Positions 16,421 to 26,219 of a stretch of DNA of 64,000 bases are shown in pieces; the first letter of the stretch is position 1; the number at the start of each line of letters is the position of its first letter. A model generated the notes under the pieces. That model saw only the letters and a list, made by a program, of their open reading frames with translations, made no database searches and had not been told where the DNA came from. The stretch is from BJGO01 sp964640655 (GTDB taxonomy: Bacteria > Bacteroidota > Bacteroidia > Chitinophagales > UBA10324), in the NCBI GenBank assembly GCA_964640655.1, contig CAZXFT010000011.1, positions 43,391-107,390 of the forward strand, given 5' to 3'. The position numbers and the translations under genes are program-made.

Positions 16421-16906
16421 ATGCTCATTCGTGTTACCGGATTTCTTATTGTTTGCAGCACCTGTCAGTTGCAGGCACAGTCCATCAGCTCTTCAGTTAG
16501 CAGCAATACCGGCGATTATAAAGTAATGCCTGGTTATTCGCTTCAATATACTTTAGGGGAACCATCGGTTCAGACTTATAACAGCGGACAAAAAGTATTA
16601 ACGGAAGGCTTTCAGCAAAATACTTTAACCATCAATGCAATAGATGAGCAAAGTGCTAACAGCGGCATTCGTATTTTCCCTAATCCTGCTGCAACAACTT
16701 TATTCATTGCTTTCGAGAAATTCTCTCCCGAAACTCAGATTACATTATTTGATATGATGGGTAGAGTGATTATGGTTTCCAATAAGAAAGTAGAAAACCA
16801 TACTCTGCGCTTAGACATCAACTCACTTTCTCAGGGTTCATACATCATTCAAGTTATGGACAACTACAATAAAAAGCAATACAACTACACAGTTATAAAA
16901 CAATAA
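16421..16906 (+). CDS. Small secreted protein with T9SS type A sorting domain
   Basis: 161 residues. Signal peptide 1-20 (VTGFLIVCSTCQLQAQ). Residues 21-75 (GYSLQYTLGEPSVQTYNSG, VLTEGFQQ) form a short domain often seen just before a sorting domain in Bacteroidota. Residues 82-161 are the T9SS type A C-terminal domain (IRIFPNPAATTLFI, GSYIIQVMDN). The mature protein is little more than a sorting domain, so a role in surface assembly next to the larger protein downstream is plausible but unproven. The next gene begins 30 bp after its stop and is probably co-transcribed. Confidence 0.78.
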   Translation: MLIRVTGFLIVCSTCQLQAQSISSSVSSNTGDYKVMPGYSLQYTLGEPSVQTYNSGQKVLTEGFQQNTLTINAIDEQSANSGIRIFPNPAATTLFIAFEKFSPETQITLFDMMGRVIMVSNKKVENHTLRLDINSLSQGSYIIQVMDNYNKKQYNYTVIKQ

Positions 16907-16936
16907 AATCACCTCGCTTCAATCAAACACCCAGTC

Positions 16937-19378
16937 ATGAACTTAAGCACCTACTCCAGACAAAAAGTGTTACAAAGCACATTTTGCATTATTTGTTTGA
17001 GTGTCTTTACTCTTACAGCAATTGCTCAGTTACCTATGAAGTTTAACTATCAGGCTGTTGCGCGCAACTCTGCAGGGTCACCAATAGCTAATCAGGCTAT
17101 TGGTATTCGCATAGCACTTCTTGATGGCGGCCCTTCGGGAAATGCTACCTATATGGAAACACATACCGTTATCAGTAATCCGTACGGTGTATTCTCGCTG
17201 CAAGTAGGAGGCGGAACAATTGAATTAGGTACAATGACAGCCGTACCCTGGGGTACAGGCAATGTGTGGATGAAAATTGAAATGGATCCCGCAGGAGGAA
17301 ACAGTTATACCTCTATGGGAAGTACTCAATTACTTAGCGTGCCATATGCCATGTATTCAGGCACAGCTCTGAATGGAGGAAGTGGTGGTAACGGAGACAA
17401 CTGGGGAACACAATCTGTAATAACAAACTTGACATTGAACGGTAATGGAACAGGTAGTTCACCACTAGGCCTAGCTCAACAAAATGCAAGCAACGGTCAA
17501 GTTCTAAAATGGAATGGTACTGCCTGGATGCCTGCAAATGATTTAACAGGAGGCTCGGGGTCTTTTACCGCAGGTAGTGGAATAAGTGTTAATGGGAACA
17601 TCATATCAAACACAGGAGATCTAAGTAGCACCAACGAACTACAAACCATATCTCTTAGTGGAAATATACTAACCCTTTCTCAGGGTGGTGGTACGGTAAC
17701 CTTGCCATCAGGTGGTGGAGGCGGTGCTACCGTGTTAAATGATTTAAACGATGTAACTATAACCGGTACACCATCACTGGGTCAAGTTCTTAAATATGAT
17801 GGGACTAACTGGGTTGCAGGAACAGATAACACAGTTGGTGGCTCAAGTTTGTGGTCACAGAATGGCAACAACATTAATAATCTGAATAGTGGGAATGTGG
17901 GTATTGGAATTACATCACCTCAAGCTTTATTTCATACAGAGCGCAGCTCATCTACTGGATTAATTGGTTTGTTTAAGAATTCGAATGCTAATAATTCATC
18001 TAATGTCTTAAACGTAGAAAATAATGGTGATGGTAATAATTTGTACTGTCTGAAAACTGGAAATGGAGAGAACCTATACTTGGTTAAAGACAATATGAAT
18101 TCAGGCACTCCTAATATTTACGCCACCAACAACGGGAATGGAAATACTATGGATGTGTTTTCAACCGGAGTTGGCTATGCAGCAAGATTCCATGGCGGTT
18201 CAAGCGCTGCCGGTGCTATGTATGCAAAAGTTACCAGCAGCAACTATGCGGGAACCTTTGATGGAGATATCATGGGTAATGGTATCCGATCTGTTGTAAG
18301 CGGAAACGGTTTAGCAGGTAAGTTTGAAGGACGTGTACAAATGCATTACACCAGTAGTGGTCCTACTGTACCTCACTTAATACTAAATGAATCGGTTGTT
18401 GGAAATGCTGCTCGTTTACATTTTCAGAATGGAACTAGTACCAGTTATTGGGCACTAAATGGTGCTACCAATTCAACCGTTGGAAATGCAAAGTTTAATC
18501 TCTGGTATAACAGCACTGAAATAATGACAATTACAGGTGACGGACAAATAGGAATGATGAGCAACACCCCCACTGCCCGATTACAAATAGGTAGCGGAGC
18601 TACTTACACGAATAGTATTTTGAAAGTGGATAACAGCAATAATTCAAACATTTCTCCAGTTGTAAGTATCACTAACTCCGGTAGTGGCGAATTAATTTCT
18701 GCAACCAAACCCGGTATTGGTTATGGCATTAACATACAGAAGACTGGAATCATGTCTTCATCTGCATCTATCTATGGCGCTAACTCAGGCAACAATGGTG
18801 AAGGTATCCGCGGCTCGGCTTTTGGAGCAGGTGGTTATGGTATTTATGGTAATGCCGCCGGCACTGGAAGCGCCAGTTTCACCGGTGTTTATGGTTATGG
18901 TAGCGGCAGCACAGGAGCAGACTATGGTATCTATGGACAACAAGGTGCCAGCGGCAACGATTTTGCCGGTTACTTTAATGGTAATGTGGCCTACACAGGT
19001 ACGTTAAGCAGTACCTCTGATATGAAGTTGAAATCAAATATTCAACCTTATCAAAACGGATTGCAAGCATTGATGCAACTGAATCCAAGTACTTATGAAT
19101 ATAAGCACGATGGTTTATACCGCTATATGAAGTTACCTGAAGGCAAGCAATTAGGTTTAATTGCTCAAGACATTGAAACTGTGCTGCCTGAGTTGATTCA
19201 GACTGCAGAATTTGTTTCTTTAGAAAAGCAAGAAGGTGAGTCGCAACCGGAGCAGGTAAAGATTGAGTACAAGTCTGTAAACTATATTGGTTTGATCCCT
19301 GTGCTGATTAGTGCTATTCAAGAACAGCAACAACAAATTGAGTCTTTGAAAAAAGAAATTGAATTGCTGAAGAAGTAA
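16937..19378 (+). CDS. Secreted tail-fiber-like protein with C-terminal S74 intramolecular chaperone domain
   Basis: 813 residues. Signal peptide (1-31). Residues 32-140 (PMKFNYQAVARNSAGSPIANQ) match a domain common at the start of Bacteroidota exported proteins. The middle is a long Gly/Ser/Asn-rich repetitive region, probably trimeric fibre. Residues about 690-790 are a Peptidase_S74 chaperone domain: TSDMKLKSNI with the catalytic Ser-Asp, then GLIAQDIETVLPEL. The last 25 residues are a Gln/Lys/Glu coiled coil (EQQQQIESLKKEIELLKK). In phage endosialidases such domains trimerise the fibre and then cut themselves off. No T9SS sorting domain is present. Its stop is 1 bp from the convergent GH3 gene. 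Confidence 0.83.
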   Translation: MNLSTYSRQKVLQSTFCIICLSVFTLTAIAQLPMKFNYQAVARNSAGSPIANQAIGIRIALLDGGPSGNATYMETHTVISNPYGVFSLQVGGGTIELGTMTAVPWGTGNVWMKIEMDPAGGNSYTSMGSTQLLSVPYAMYSGTALNGGSGGNGDNWGTQSVITNLTLNGNGTGSSPLGLAQQNASNGQVLKWNGTAWMPANDLTGGSGSFTAGSGISVNGNIISNTGDLSSTNELQTISLSGNILTLSQGGGTVTLPSGGGGGATVLNDLNDVTITGTPSLGQVLKYDGTNWVAGTDNTVGGSSLWSQNGNNINNLNSGNVGIGITSPQALFHTERSSSTGLIGLFKNSNANNSSNVLNVENNGDGNNLYCLKTGNGENLYLVKDNMNSGTPNIYATNNGNGNTMDVFSTGVGYAARFHGGSSAAGAMYAKVTSSNYAGTFDGDIMGNGIRSVVSGNGLAGKFEGRVQMHYTSSGPTVPHLILNESVVGNAARLHFQNGTSTSYWALNGATNSTVGNAKFNLWYNSTEIMTITGDGQIGMMSNTPTARLQIGSGATYTNSILKVDNSNNSNISPVVSITNSGSGELISATKPGIGYGINIQKTGIMSSSASIYGANSGNNGEGIRGSAFGAGGYGIYGNAAGTGSASFTGVYGYGSGSTGADYGIYGQQGASGNDFAGYFNGNVAYTGTLSSTSDMKLKSNIQPYQNGLQALMQLNPSTYEYKHDGLYRYMKLPEGKQLGLIAQDIETVLPELIQTAEFVSLEKQEGESQPEQVKIEYKSVNYIGLIPVLISAIQEQQQQIESLKKEIELLKK

Positions 19379-19379
19379 A

Positions 19380-20906
19380 TCAATCAGCTTCTATTAATGC
19401 ATACTGTTTGATTTCGTCAATGTAACTTCTGGAATTACTTAAGCGTGGTACTTTGTGTTGCCCGCCTAATTTGCCTTTAGCCTTTAACCAGTTATAAAAA
19501 GTTTGCTGCGGTACTGCATGAATTATTGGTTCGCGTAGAGCAATGTCTTTGGAGCGTTTAGCATCGTAATCGGAATTTACCATACGCAATTCTTCATCTA
19601 GAATTTTTGCAAATACTTCTAAGCTATCTGGTTCTTGTTCAAACTCAATGAGCCATTCGTGACAGCCACGGTCACTCAAAGTAAGATATACAGGTGCCGC
19701 TGTGTAATCTGCCACTCTTGCTCCGGTGCGTTTACAAGTTTCTGAAATAGCTTTATCAGAATTATCAACGATCACTTCTTCTCCAAAAGCATTGATAAAA
19801 TGCTTTACTCGTCCACTAACCTCTATTTTAAAAGGATTCAATGAAGTGAAGCGAATGGTATCACCAACTTTATAGCGCCATAATCCGCCATTTGTACTAA
19901 TCACCAAAGCATAATTCTCTCCTGCTTTTACTTCGTGTAATTGAAGTGTGTTTGGGAATTCGCTATCCCACTCGCTTTGAGGAATAAACTCATAAAATAT
20001 TCCGGCATTCAAATGCAGCAACATCCCCGGCGTATCCCAGTCAGACTGAAAAGCAAAAAAGCCTTCCGATGCATTGTATGTTTCGAGGTAACGCATGCTG
20101 CTGTCGTTAAACAATTGACCAAACTGATGACGATAAGGAGTAAAACTTACACCGCCGTGAATGTATAACTCAACCGATGGCCATATTTCACGAATGCTTT
20201 GTTTGCCGGTGAGTTCATAAAGCCTTTTCACCAGCATCATAGTCCAGGTAGGCACGCCACTGATGTTGGTTACATTTTCGTTCATGGTACTTAATGCCAG
20301 TTGTTCCAACTTCTTTTCCCAATCATCCATCAAGGCAATAGACAACTCCGGTGTGCGATACCACTGAGCAAGGTAAGACATATTCTGCATCAGCACTGCC
20401 GATAAATCGCCATAGAAAGAATAATCATTGAAGCGGCTTACCTGGTGTGAGCCACCAAGTATCAAGCCCTTACCTTCAAATATCTTAGATGATTCGTTCT
20501 GTGTGCAATACCATGTAAGCAAATCAAGTCCAGCTTTGAAGTGAGTATCATGTATGGACTCATTACTCATAGGAATAAACTTGCTGACATCTGATGTAGT
20601 GCCACTCGATTTGGAATACCATTTTATGTTCGAAGGCCATAACAAATTTTGTTCGCCGCGCATACTGCGCTCTATCCATGGTTTCAAAGTATCATAATCA
20701 GATACGGGTACGCGGTTTTTAAAATCCCCGTACGATTCAATAGTGTTGTAATTAAAATGTTCTCCCCATTCCGTATGTTCCGCTTGTTGCATTAAATAAC
20801 GGAACACAGCCCATTGTGTATCCATAGGATTTTCCATCATGCTCTGAATTTGTCCGGCACGCTGTTTTAGAAACCAAGTGATTATGGAGCCTATATAGAA
20901 ATACAT
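19380..20906 (-). CDS. GH3-family acyl-adenylating amido synthetase (copy 1)
   Basis: 508 residues. Member of the GH3 group of the ANL superfamily, which adenylates a carboxylic acid and transfers it, usually to an amino acid. ATP-binding motif 1 SSGTTSDVSKFIP starts at residue 100, motif 2 is YNASEGFF, and motif 3 RYKVGDTIRF is followed by GRVKHFINAFGE near the hinge. Plant enzymes conjugate auxin or jasmonate; the substrate in Bacteroidota is unknown. A second copy lies at 23901 on the other strand with the same motifs, with a thioredoxin-like and a beta-CASP gene between them. Confidence 0.82.
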   Translation of the reverse strand: MYFYIGSIITWFLKQRAGQIQSMMENPMDTQWAVFRYLMQQAEHTEWGEHFNYNTIESYGDFKNRVPVSDYDTLKPWIERSMRGEQNLLWPSNIKWYSKSSGTTSDVSKFIPMSNESIHDTHFKAGLDLLTWYCTQNESSKIFEGKGLILGGSHQVSRFNDYSFYGDLSAVLMQNMSYLAQWYRTPELSIALMDDWEKKLEQLALSTMNENVTNISGVPTWTMMLVKRLYELTGKQSIREIWPSVELYIHGGVSFTPYRHQFGQLFNDSSMRYLETYNASEGFFAFQSDWDTPGMLLHLNAGIFYEFIPQSEWDSEFPNTLQLHEVKAGENYALVISTNGGLWRYKVGDTIRFTSLNPFKIEVSGRVKHFINAFGEEVIVDNSDKAISETCKRTGARVADYTAAPVYLTLSDRGCHEWLIEFEQEPDSLEVFAKILDEELRMVNSDYDAKRSKDIALREPIIHAVPQQTFYNWLKAKGKLGGQHKVPRLSNSRSYIDEIKQYALIEAD

Positions 20907-20981
20907 CTCGCAGCAAAATACATCAGGAATCGAAAAATCAAAAATGTAAAACTGAAAATCAGTAAAAAAAAAGACTAGTAG

Positions 20982-22391
20982 TTACTCTTTCTTATTCAGT
21001 AATTGCTTGATGGCCATATATGCGCCACCGCTTGGTCTTGGTGCATCAGCGCTTACTATGCGTCCGTCTTTGTCTATTAATACATAATGGGGAATGCTGC
21101 TGAAATTATAATCTCTCAATATGCTGCTTTGCCAGCCTTTAGGATCAATCAGATGCACTCCGTTTAATTTCTCCTGCCTCATAGCACGTTTCCAGTTCTC
21201 TTTATCGGTGTCAATAGAAACAAAAAGGAATGTAACCGCCTGGTTTTTGAACGTGTCCATCAACACACGAGAGTAAGGCATCTCTTTACGGCAAGGTCCA
21301 CACCACGAAGCCCAAAAGTCTATATAAACAATCTTGCCTTTCAGTGAACTCAGAGAAATCATCTTTCCACTCGAATCAGCCGCTGAAAAATCACGCGCCG
21401 TGGCTCCCTGTGCCAAATGCGCCAATCGCAGATACATTCTGTCCAAAGGAATCATAACATCAGGCGAAGTGGCATTTTGTTTCATATACTCAATCATCTT
21501 ACCCGCATTGGTGATGTAATTCTTTGCAATCATTTTATTGATGACATATGCAGAATGAATCTCAAGCGGCTTGCCTTTCAATTCAGTAAGTGCTATATCA
21601 AACTGTTTGGTCAAAATCATTTCATCATCTTCCATAACACGCGGTTGCCCCAAGGTCTCATAAGCACGATTCTTATAGTACCAGTATAAAAACTGTCCAT
21701 AAACATCTGCCTGATACAACGGCATCACATCGAATGGCATCTTGCGAATGAATGAATAGTAAGATGAATCAACGCGCGCCTGCAAGCTGTCTTCGCGTTT
21801 CACATATTTCTGATAAACAGGAAACATCAGTTTCTTAACAGCAGAATGATACAACGCCAATTGACTGATAAAAGCTTCAAAATACACACTTGCTTCACCA
21901 GGGGTAAATTGTTTTTGAAAATCGCTTGCCGCATTTGCATAGCAGGTATCCGCAACATAAATGATACCGCTAGGATATCCGCCGTACAACATATTTTGAT
22001 TCAGTGGTGCAGAATGATTTAAGCGATACTTCAGATAAAAATTATTTTCCTTACCGCCTTTACCTGAAAATGAAATGGACTTAGGCCACACATTGACATC
22101 AAGTGTTACACCAATGCTGTCGCCGGGAGATAAATACATCCGCACTACTTTGTCGTTTAAGCGCATAGCGCACATCAGTGGCTCTGTATGAGCAATATGA
22201 AATTTAAAATTCCCTTTTGCATCACAAAGTGCTGAATCAATATTAGGCCACTCTGTGGTAAATGAAATTTCCTTTAATAGATAAACCTTGCCTCCGGTAA
22301 AATTGGCTACACTGCCTGCAATGTATGTACTCTGGGCATGTGCAATAAATGATGCAGCAAGAAGAAAAATACTAGTAATAAAAAATTTCAT
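20982..22391 (-). CDS. TlpA-like thiol-disulfide protein with N-terminal DUF4369 domain
   Basis: 469 residues. Signal peptide 1-19 (ending AHA). Residues 22-110 form a DUF4369 beta-sandwich (AGSVANFTGGKVYLLKE). A helical middle (about 120-320) follows, then a C-terminal thioredoxin fold with the active site WASWCGPCRKEMP (CxxC) and a downstream cis-Pro in SSIPHYVLIDKDGR. It should reduce disulfides in the periplasm, for example in cytochrome c maturation or oxidative defence. Such proteins are numerous in Bacteroidota and the partner is not known. It is 12 bp upstream of the beta-CASP gene's stop on the same strand, so the two may be co-transcribed. Confidence 0.88.
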   Translation of the reverse strand: MKFFITSIFLLAASFIAHAQSTYIAGSVANFTGGKVYLLKEISFTTEWPNIDSALCDAKGNFKFHIAHTEPLMCAMRLNDKVVRMYLSPGDSIGVTLDVNVWPKSISFSGKGGKENNFYLKYRLNHSAPLNQNMLYGGYPSGIIYVADTCYANAASDFQKQFTPGEASVYFEAFISQLALYHSAVKKLMFPVYQKYVKREDSLQARVDSSYYSFIRKMPFDVMPLYQADVYGQFLYWYYKNRAYETLGQPRVMEDDEMILTKQFDIALTELKGKPLEIHSAYVINKMIAKNYITNAGKMIEYMKQNATSPDVMIPLDRMYLRLAHLAQGATARDFSAADSSGKMISLSSLKGKIVYIDFWASWCGPCRKEMPYSRVLMDTFKNQAVTFLFVSIDTDKENWKRAMRQEKLNGVHLIDPKGWQSSILRDYNFSSIPHYVLIDKDGRIVSADAPRPSGGAYMAIKQLLNKKE

Positions 22392-22403
22392 CGTGTAAAA
22401 TTA

Positions 22404-23810
22404 TTAGTTATCAATTTCAAACACCTCGCCATATTCTGGTATGTGAATATTGCGGTATCCTTCGGTAAGCATAGCGTTTTGTAATGCCTGTTGTGACTCC
22501 TGCTCGCCGTGTACCAGAAATACTTTTTTAATTCGCTTTTTGTCTAGCGGATTGAGGAACTGTAAAATCTCATCATGGTCGGCGTGTGCACTGAAGCTGT
22601 CCATAATTTCTATCTGCGCACGAATCTTTTTCTCTTCTCCGAATATTTTAACATATTCCGGCTTTTTTCTGATGCGAGAACCTAAGGTTCCTTCGGCACA
22701 AAAACCAACAAAGAGTATGGCATTTCTTTCATTCTCTATGTTGTTGCGAATATGATGCACCACACGACCTGCCTCTGCCATTCCCGATGCAGAGATGATG
22801 ATGCAAGGCTCGCGCAAAAGATTTAACTGCTTACTTTCATTTGCATCCTGAATGTAAGTAAGGCCACCAAAACCGAAAGGATCGGGGTCTGATCTCAGGT
22901 GTTTCATAATTTCATGATCAAAACATTCTTCGTGGTTACGGTATATCTCAGTAGCATTCGTTGAGAGAGGGCTGTCAACAAATACCTTTATGCGTGGAAG
23001 ATTTCGTTGGTGATAAATTTTATCCAATACATATACTATCTCCTGTGTGCGTCCTAAACTAAATGCCGGAATAATAATTTTCCCCCCTTGCTTCATGCAT
23101 ACGCGCTCTATCAATTCAAGCAACTCCCATTGATCGTCCGGTTCTTTTTGATGTGACTTGCCGCCGTAAGTACTTTCAGTAATAAGGTAATCAACATCTT
23201 GCATGGTTTCGGGATCCTTCAGAATTGGTCGCTGCCATCTGCCTATATCACCGGTAAAACCAATTCGTGTTTCCTTGCCTCTGTCTTTAATAATCACCGC
23301 AACCGATGCACTGCCTAAAATATGTCCGGCATCACGAAACTGAAATGAAACTTCATCATTGATTTCGTGAATGTTTTCATAATCGGCAGTGACAAAAAAC
23401 TTCAAACAGCGTTCTGCGTCTTTTACTGTATATAATGGTGGGATAGGCTCTTCCCCTTTTCTTTTACGGCGCTCGTTGTGCCATTCATTATCTTTCTCCT
23501 GTATATAAGCTGTATCCAACAACATGATTTCACAAAGGTCTTTGGTAGCGGAAGTGCAAAATATTTTCCCTTTAAAACCCAGTTTCACCAATAGTGGAAT
23601 TCTACCGCAATGATCAATGTGCGCATGACTCAGAATCACATAATCAATCTGTTTTGGGTCAAAAAGAAAATTGGCGTTGAGCTGATCAATATATGCCTGC
23701 CTTCCCTGAAATAACCCGCAGTCTAATAGAATCTGTAAACCACTATCGGTAGTAATTAAATGATTGCTGCCTGTAACAGTCTGGGCAGCACCGCAAAATT
23801 TTATTTTCAT
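22404..23810 (-). CDS. Beta-CASP metallo-beta-lactamase-fold hydrolase (RNA-specificity type)
   Basis: 468 residues from ATG 23808-23810; an upstream in-frame start would add 26 non-conserved residues and run through the promoter. MBL motifs: SHAHIDHCGR (HxHxDH), DAGHILGSA and FTGDIGR. The beta-CASP part includes ITESTYGG, IIPAFSLGRTQEI, SASGMAEAGRV and SFSAHADHDE. Family members related to CPSF73/Ysh1 act on RNA as endo- or exonucleases, so an RNA-processing role is likely but unproven. TATATTTAG at 23816-23824 on this strand is a -7-like element 5 nt before the ATG, suggesting a leaderless transcript. Divergent from the second GH3 gene. Confidence 0.87.
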   Translation of the reverse strand: MKIKFCGAAQTVTGSNHLITTDSGLQILLDCGLFQGRQAYIDQLNANFLFDPKQIDYVILSHAHIDHCGRIPLLVKLGFKGKIFCTSATKDLCEIMLLDTAYIQEKDNEWHNERRKRKGEEPIPPLYTVKDAERCLKFFVTADYENIHEINDEVSFQFRDAGHILGSASVAVIIKDRGKETRIGFTGDIGRWQRPILKDPETMQDVDYLITESTYGGKSHQKEPDDQWELLELIERVCMKQGGKIIIPAFSLGRTQEIVYVLDKIYHQRNLPRIKVFVDSPLSTNATEIYRNHEECFDHEIMKHLRSDPDPFGFGGLTYIQDANESKQLNLLREPCIIISASGMAEAGRVVHHIRNNIENERNAILFVGFCAEGTLGSRIRKKPEYVKIFGEEKKIRAQIEIMDSFSAHADHDEILQFLNPLDKKRIKKVFLVHGEQESQQALQNAMLTEGYRNIHIPEYGEVFEIDN

Positions 23811-23900
23811 TCGCACTAAATATAATCTTAAAATTAAGTGCCAAGCAAAATGATGAAATGTATAGACGCTATATTTACCCGCACACACGAATAATAAGCG

Positions 23901-25436
23901 ATGCCGCTACTCGGAAAAGTATTGAAGCAATTGGTTGAAACACGCAACGATCTGAAACTGCGTCCTTATCATCCCGTGCGCAATCAGCATAATATGTTGA
24001 AGAAACTCTTGCGCAAAGCCGAGTTTACTGCCTTTGGCCGCGAGTTTCAGTTCACATCCATACTGCAATCAAAAAATATAGAAACAGCTTTTCAGCAACA
24101 GGTGCCTATGTTCGACTATAGTACCATACATAAAAACTGGTGGTATCGCAGTCTTACCGGCGAAAGTGATGTTTGCTGGCCCGGCCAGGTAAAATATTTT
24201 GCACTCAGCAGCGGCACTTCTGAAAGTGCTAGTAAAAGAATTCCTATTACTAAAGACATGATCAAGGCTATTCGTAATTCGAGCCTGAAACAAATCGTTG
24301 CTATGTCGAATTTTAATTTCGACGAAACCAGTTATGAGAAAGGTATTATGATGCTGGGAGGAAGTACTAACCTGAAACGTAAAGGCAGTTATTACGAAGG
24401 TGATTTGAGCGGCATTAGCGCCGGTAATATTCCTACCTGGTTTCAAGCATTTTATAAGCCCGGTAAAAAAATTGCCCGACTATCTGACTGGGAAAAAAAA
24501 CTCGACGAAATTGCATCGCATGCGCATGAGTGGGACATAGCTCACATCTGCGGCATACCGGCTTGGAATCAGTTGATGCTGGAACGCATCATTGTCTATC
24601 ATAAAGTAAAAAACATACATGAGGTGTGGCCTAACCTTACCTCTTTTGTGCACGGTGGCGTAGCCTTTGAACCGTACCGTAAAAGTTTCGAAAAACTTTT
24701 AGGCAAGCCTATTACATACATAGACACTTACCTAGCCTCCGAAGGTTTTATTGCTTATCAAAACCGTCCCGATACTCAAGCCATGCGCTTGCTTACACGC
24801 AACGGAATTTATTTTGAGTTTATACCCTTCGACGATGCACACTTCGACGAAGAAGGCAACATCAGAAGCAGTGCAAAAGCACTTACACTCAAACAGGTGA
24901 ATACACTTACCGATTATGCCATTCTGCTCTCCACCTGTGCCGGTGCCTGGCGTTATCTCATTGGCGACACCATTCGTTTTGTGAATACCGACGAATATGA
25001 ACTCGTCATTACCGGACGCACCAAACATTTTCTGAGCCTTTGTGGTGAGCATCTTAGCGTAGAAAACATGAACCATGCCATAGCGCATGTGAATGATACC
25101 TTGAATGTGGGCATCAGAGAATATACAGTTTGTGGTGTCCCGCATCAGAATATGTTTGCGCACCATTGGTTTGTAGGCTGTGATGAAGCTATTGATGCCA
25201 CACAACTAAAAGAATTAATTGATTCCAAGTTAAAAGCTATCAACGACGATTATTCCACAGAGCGCATATCAGCATTAAAAGACATTATCGTTACCGTGCT
25301 GCCCGTTGCTATCTTTTACGATTGGCAGGCTAAGCATCAAAAACTCGGAGGTCAAAATAAATTTCCGCGTGTATTAAAAGGGGAGCGTTTAAAGGATTGG
25401 TTAAACTTCTTAAAAGAAAAACAACTGCTTGATTGA
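23901..25436 (+). CDS. GH3-family acyl-adenylating amido synthetase (copy 2)
   Basis: 511 residues. Same architecture as the protein at 19380: motif SSGTSESASKRIP at about 108-120, YLASEGFIAYQ, RYLIGDTIRF and GRTKHFLSLCGEH. Motif spacing is close to that of copy 1, although the sequences have diverged clearly, so this is an old duplication or two separate family branches rather than a recent copy. Its stop codon overlaps the start of the LysE gene by 8 nt, which suggests that the two are translated together and perhaps that the exporter moves the conjugate or its amino-acid partner (inference). Confidence 0.82.
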   Translation: MPLLGKVLKQLVETRNDLKLRPYHPVRNQHNMLKKLLRKAEFTAFGREFQFTSILQSKNIETAFQQQVPMFDYSTIHKNWWYRSLTGESDVCWPGQVKYFALSSGTSESASKRIPITKDMIKAIRNSSLKQIVAMSNFNFDETSYEKGIMMLGGSTNLKRKGSYYEGDLSGISAGNIPTWFQAFYKPGKKIARLSDWEKKLDEIASHAHEWDIAHICGIPAWNQLMLERIIVYHKVKNIHEVWPNLTSFVHGGVAFEPYRKSFEKLLGKPITYIDTYLASEGFIAYQNRPDTQAMRLLTRNGIYFEFIPFDDAHFDEEGNIRSSAKALTLKQVNTLTDYAILLSTCAGAWRYLIGDTIRFVNTDEYELVITGRTKHFLSLCGEHLSVENMNHAIAHVNDTLNVGIREYTVCGVPHQNMFAHHWFVGCDEAIDATQLKELIDSKLKAINDDYSTERISALKDIIVTVLPVAIFYDWQAKHQKLGGQNKFPRVLKGERLKDWLNFLKEKQLLD

Positions 25437-26061
25437 GGCACTATATAAAGGTGTTCTGCTTGGGCTGGTGCTGATGATTTCTGTCGGCCCCATTTTTTTT
25501 GCTGTGATAGAAACCAGCATTAATAAAGGTTTTCCTTATGCGTTCAGTATAGCCATTGGAACATTGTTCAGCGATGCAATGTATATCGTACTGGCATTTT
25601 TAGGATTAAGTACCTTTTTCGATGACAACTCTTTCCGTTTGTGGATGGGTATTTGCGGCGGTATTTTATTAATCGGTTTCGGTGTGATGAATTTGTTGAA
25701 AAAAGTCGACATGCACGCCAGCGATTTGCACCTTCAAAAAAAAGCTCCTTATTATAAATACGTGTTGAAAGGATTTTTGATAAATACGTTAAATCCGTTT
25801 GTTATTTTCTTTTGGGTAAGCACCTTAGGTTGGGCTACCATACATATCACATCGGTAAATCACGGCCGTATGTTTTTCTTTGCAGGTGTGCTGGGTACAG
25901 TTTTTATCAGTGATATGCTGAAGTCCATACTGGCAATTAAAATAAAACACATCATCAATGCTAAAGTCATTCATATAATTAATATCATTTCCGGTATTGC
26001 AATGCTGCTATTCGGCACCGATATGATAACTAAGGTTATTTGGGAGAGAGGGGTGTTTTAG
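25429..26061 (+). CDS. LysE/RhtB family amino-acid exporter
   Basis: 210 residues, six predicted transmembrane helices. The LysE signature lies in the first helix: GLVLMISVGPIFFAVIETSI, followed by GFPYAFSIAIGTLFSDAMY. The start is TTG at 25429 inside the end of the GH3 frame; the next ATG (25473) would cut into the first helix, so TTG is preferred. The overlap TTGATTGA carries both the start and the GH3 stop. The substrate is not predictable; family members export basic amino acids, threonine, homoserine or leucine. Confidence 0.8.
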   Translation: MIEALYKGVLLGLVLMISVGPIFFAVIETSINKGFPYAFSIAIGTLFSDAMYIVLAFLGLSTFFDDNSFRLWMGICGGILLIGFGVMNLLKKVDMHASDLHLQKKAPYYKYVLKGFLINTLNPFVIFFWVSTLGWATIHITSVNHGRMFFFAGVLGTVFISDMLKSILAIKIKHIINAKVIHIINIISGIAMLLFGTDMITKVIWERGVF

Positions 26062-26219
26062 AATGTACAGAAATACGATAGCCTAAATAACTATCAGGAC
26101 GGATTATTATAGTCTTTTATTCTGATCCACCAGAGGCGGAGAGACTCGGATGAGGGGATTGTGTAGGTGGATTTTTTCAGAAATAACTTCTATCAATCTT
26201 GTAATAAAATGAGAGTGTT
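26062..26219. other. Intergenic, no gene seen
   Basis: Short AT-rich stretch between the LysE gene and the decayed gene. No terminator with a clear T-tract and no -7 TAnnTTTG element was found. Confidence 0.5.

Noticed and set aside
24069..24446. 125-codon minus-strand frame inside the second GH3 gene
   Set aside because: Antisense shadow of a clearly coding gene; composition not protein-like.
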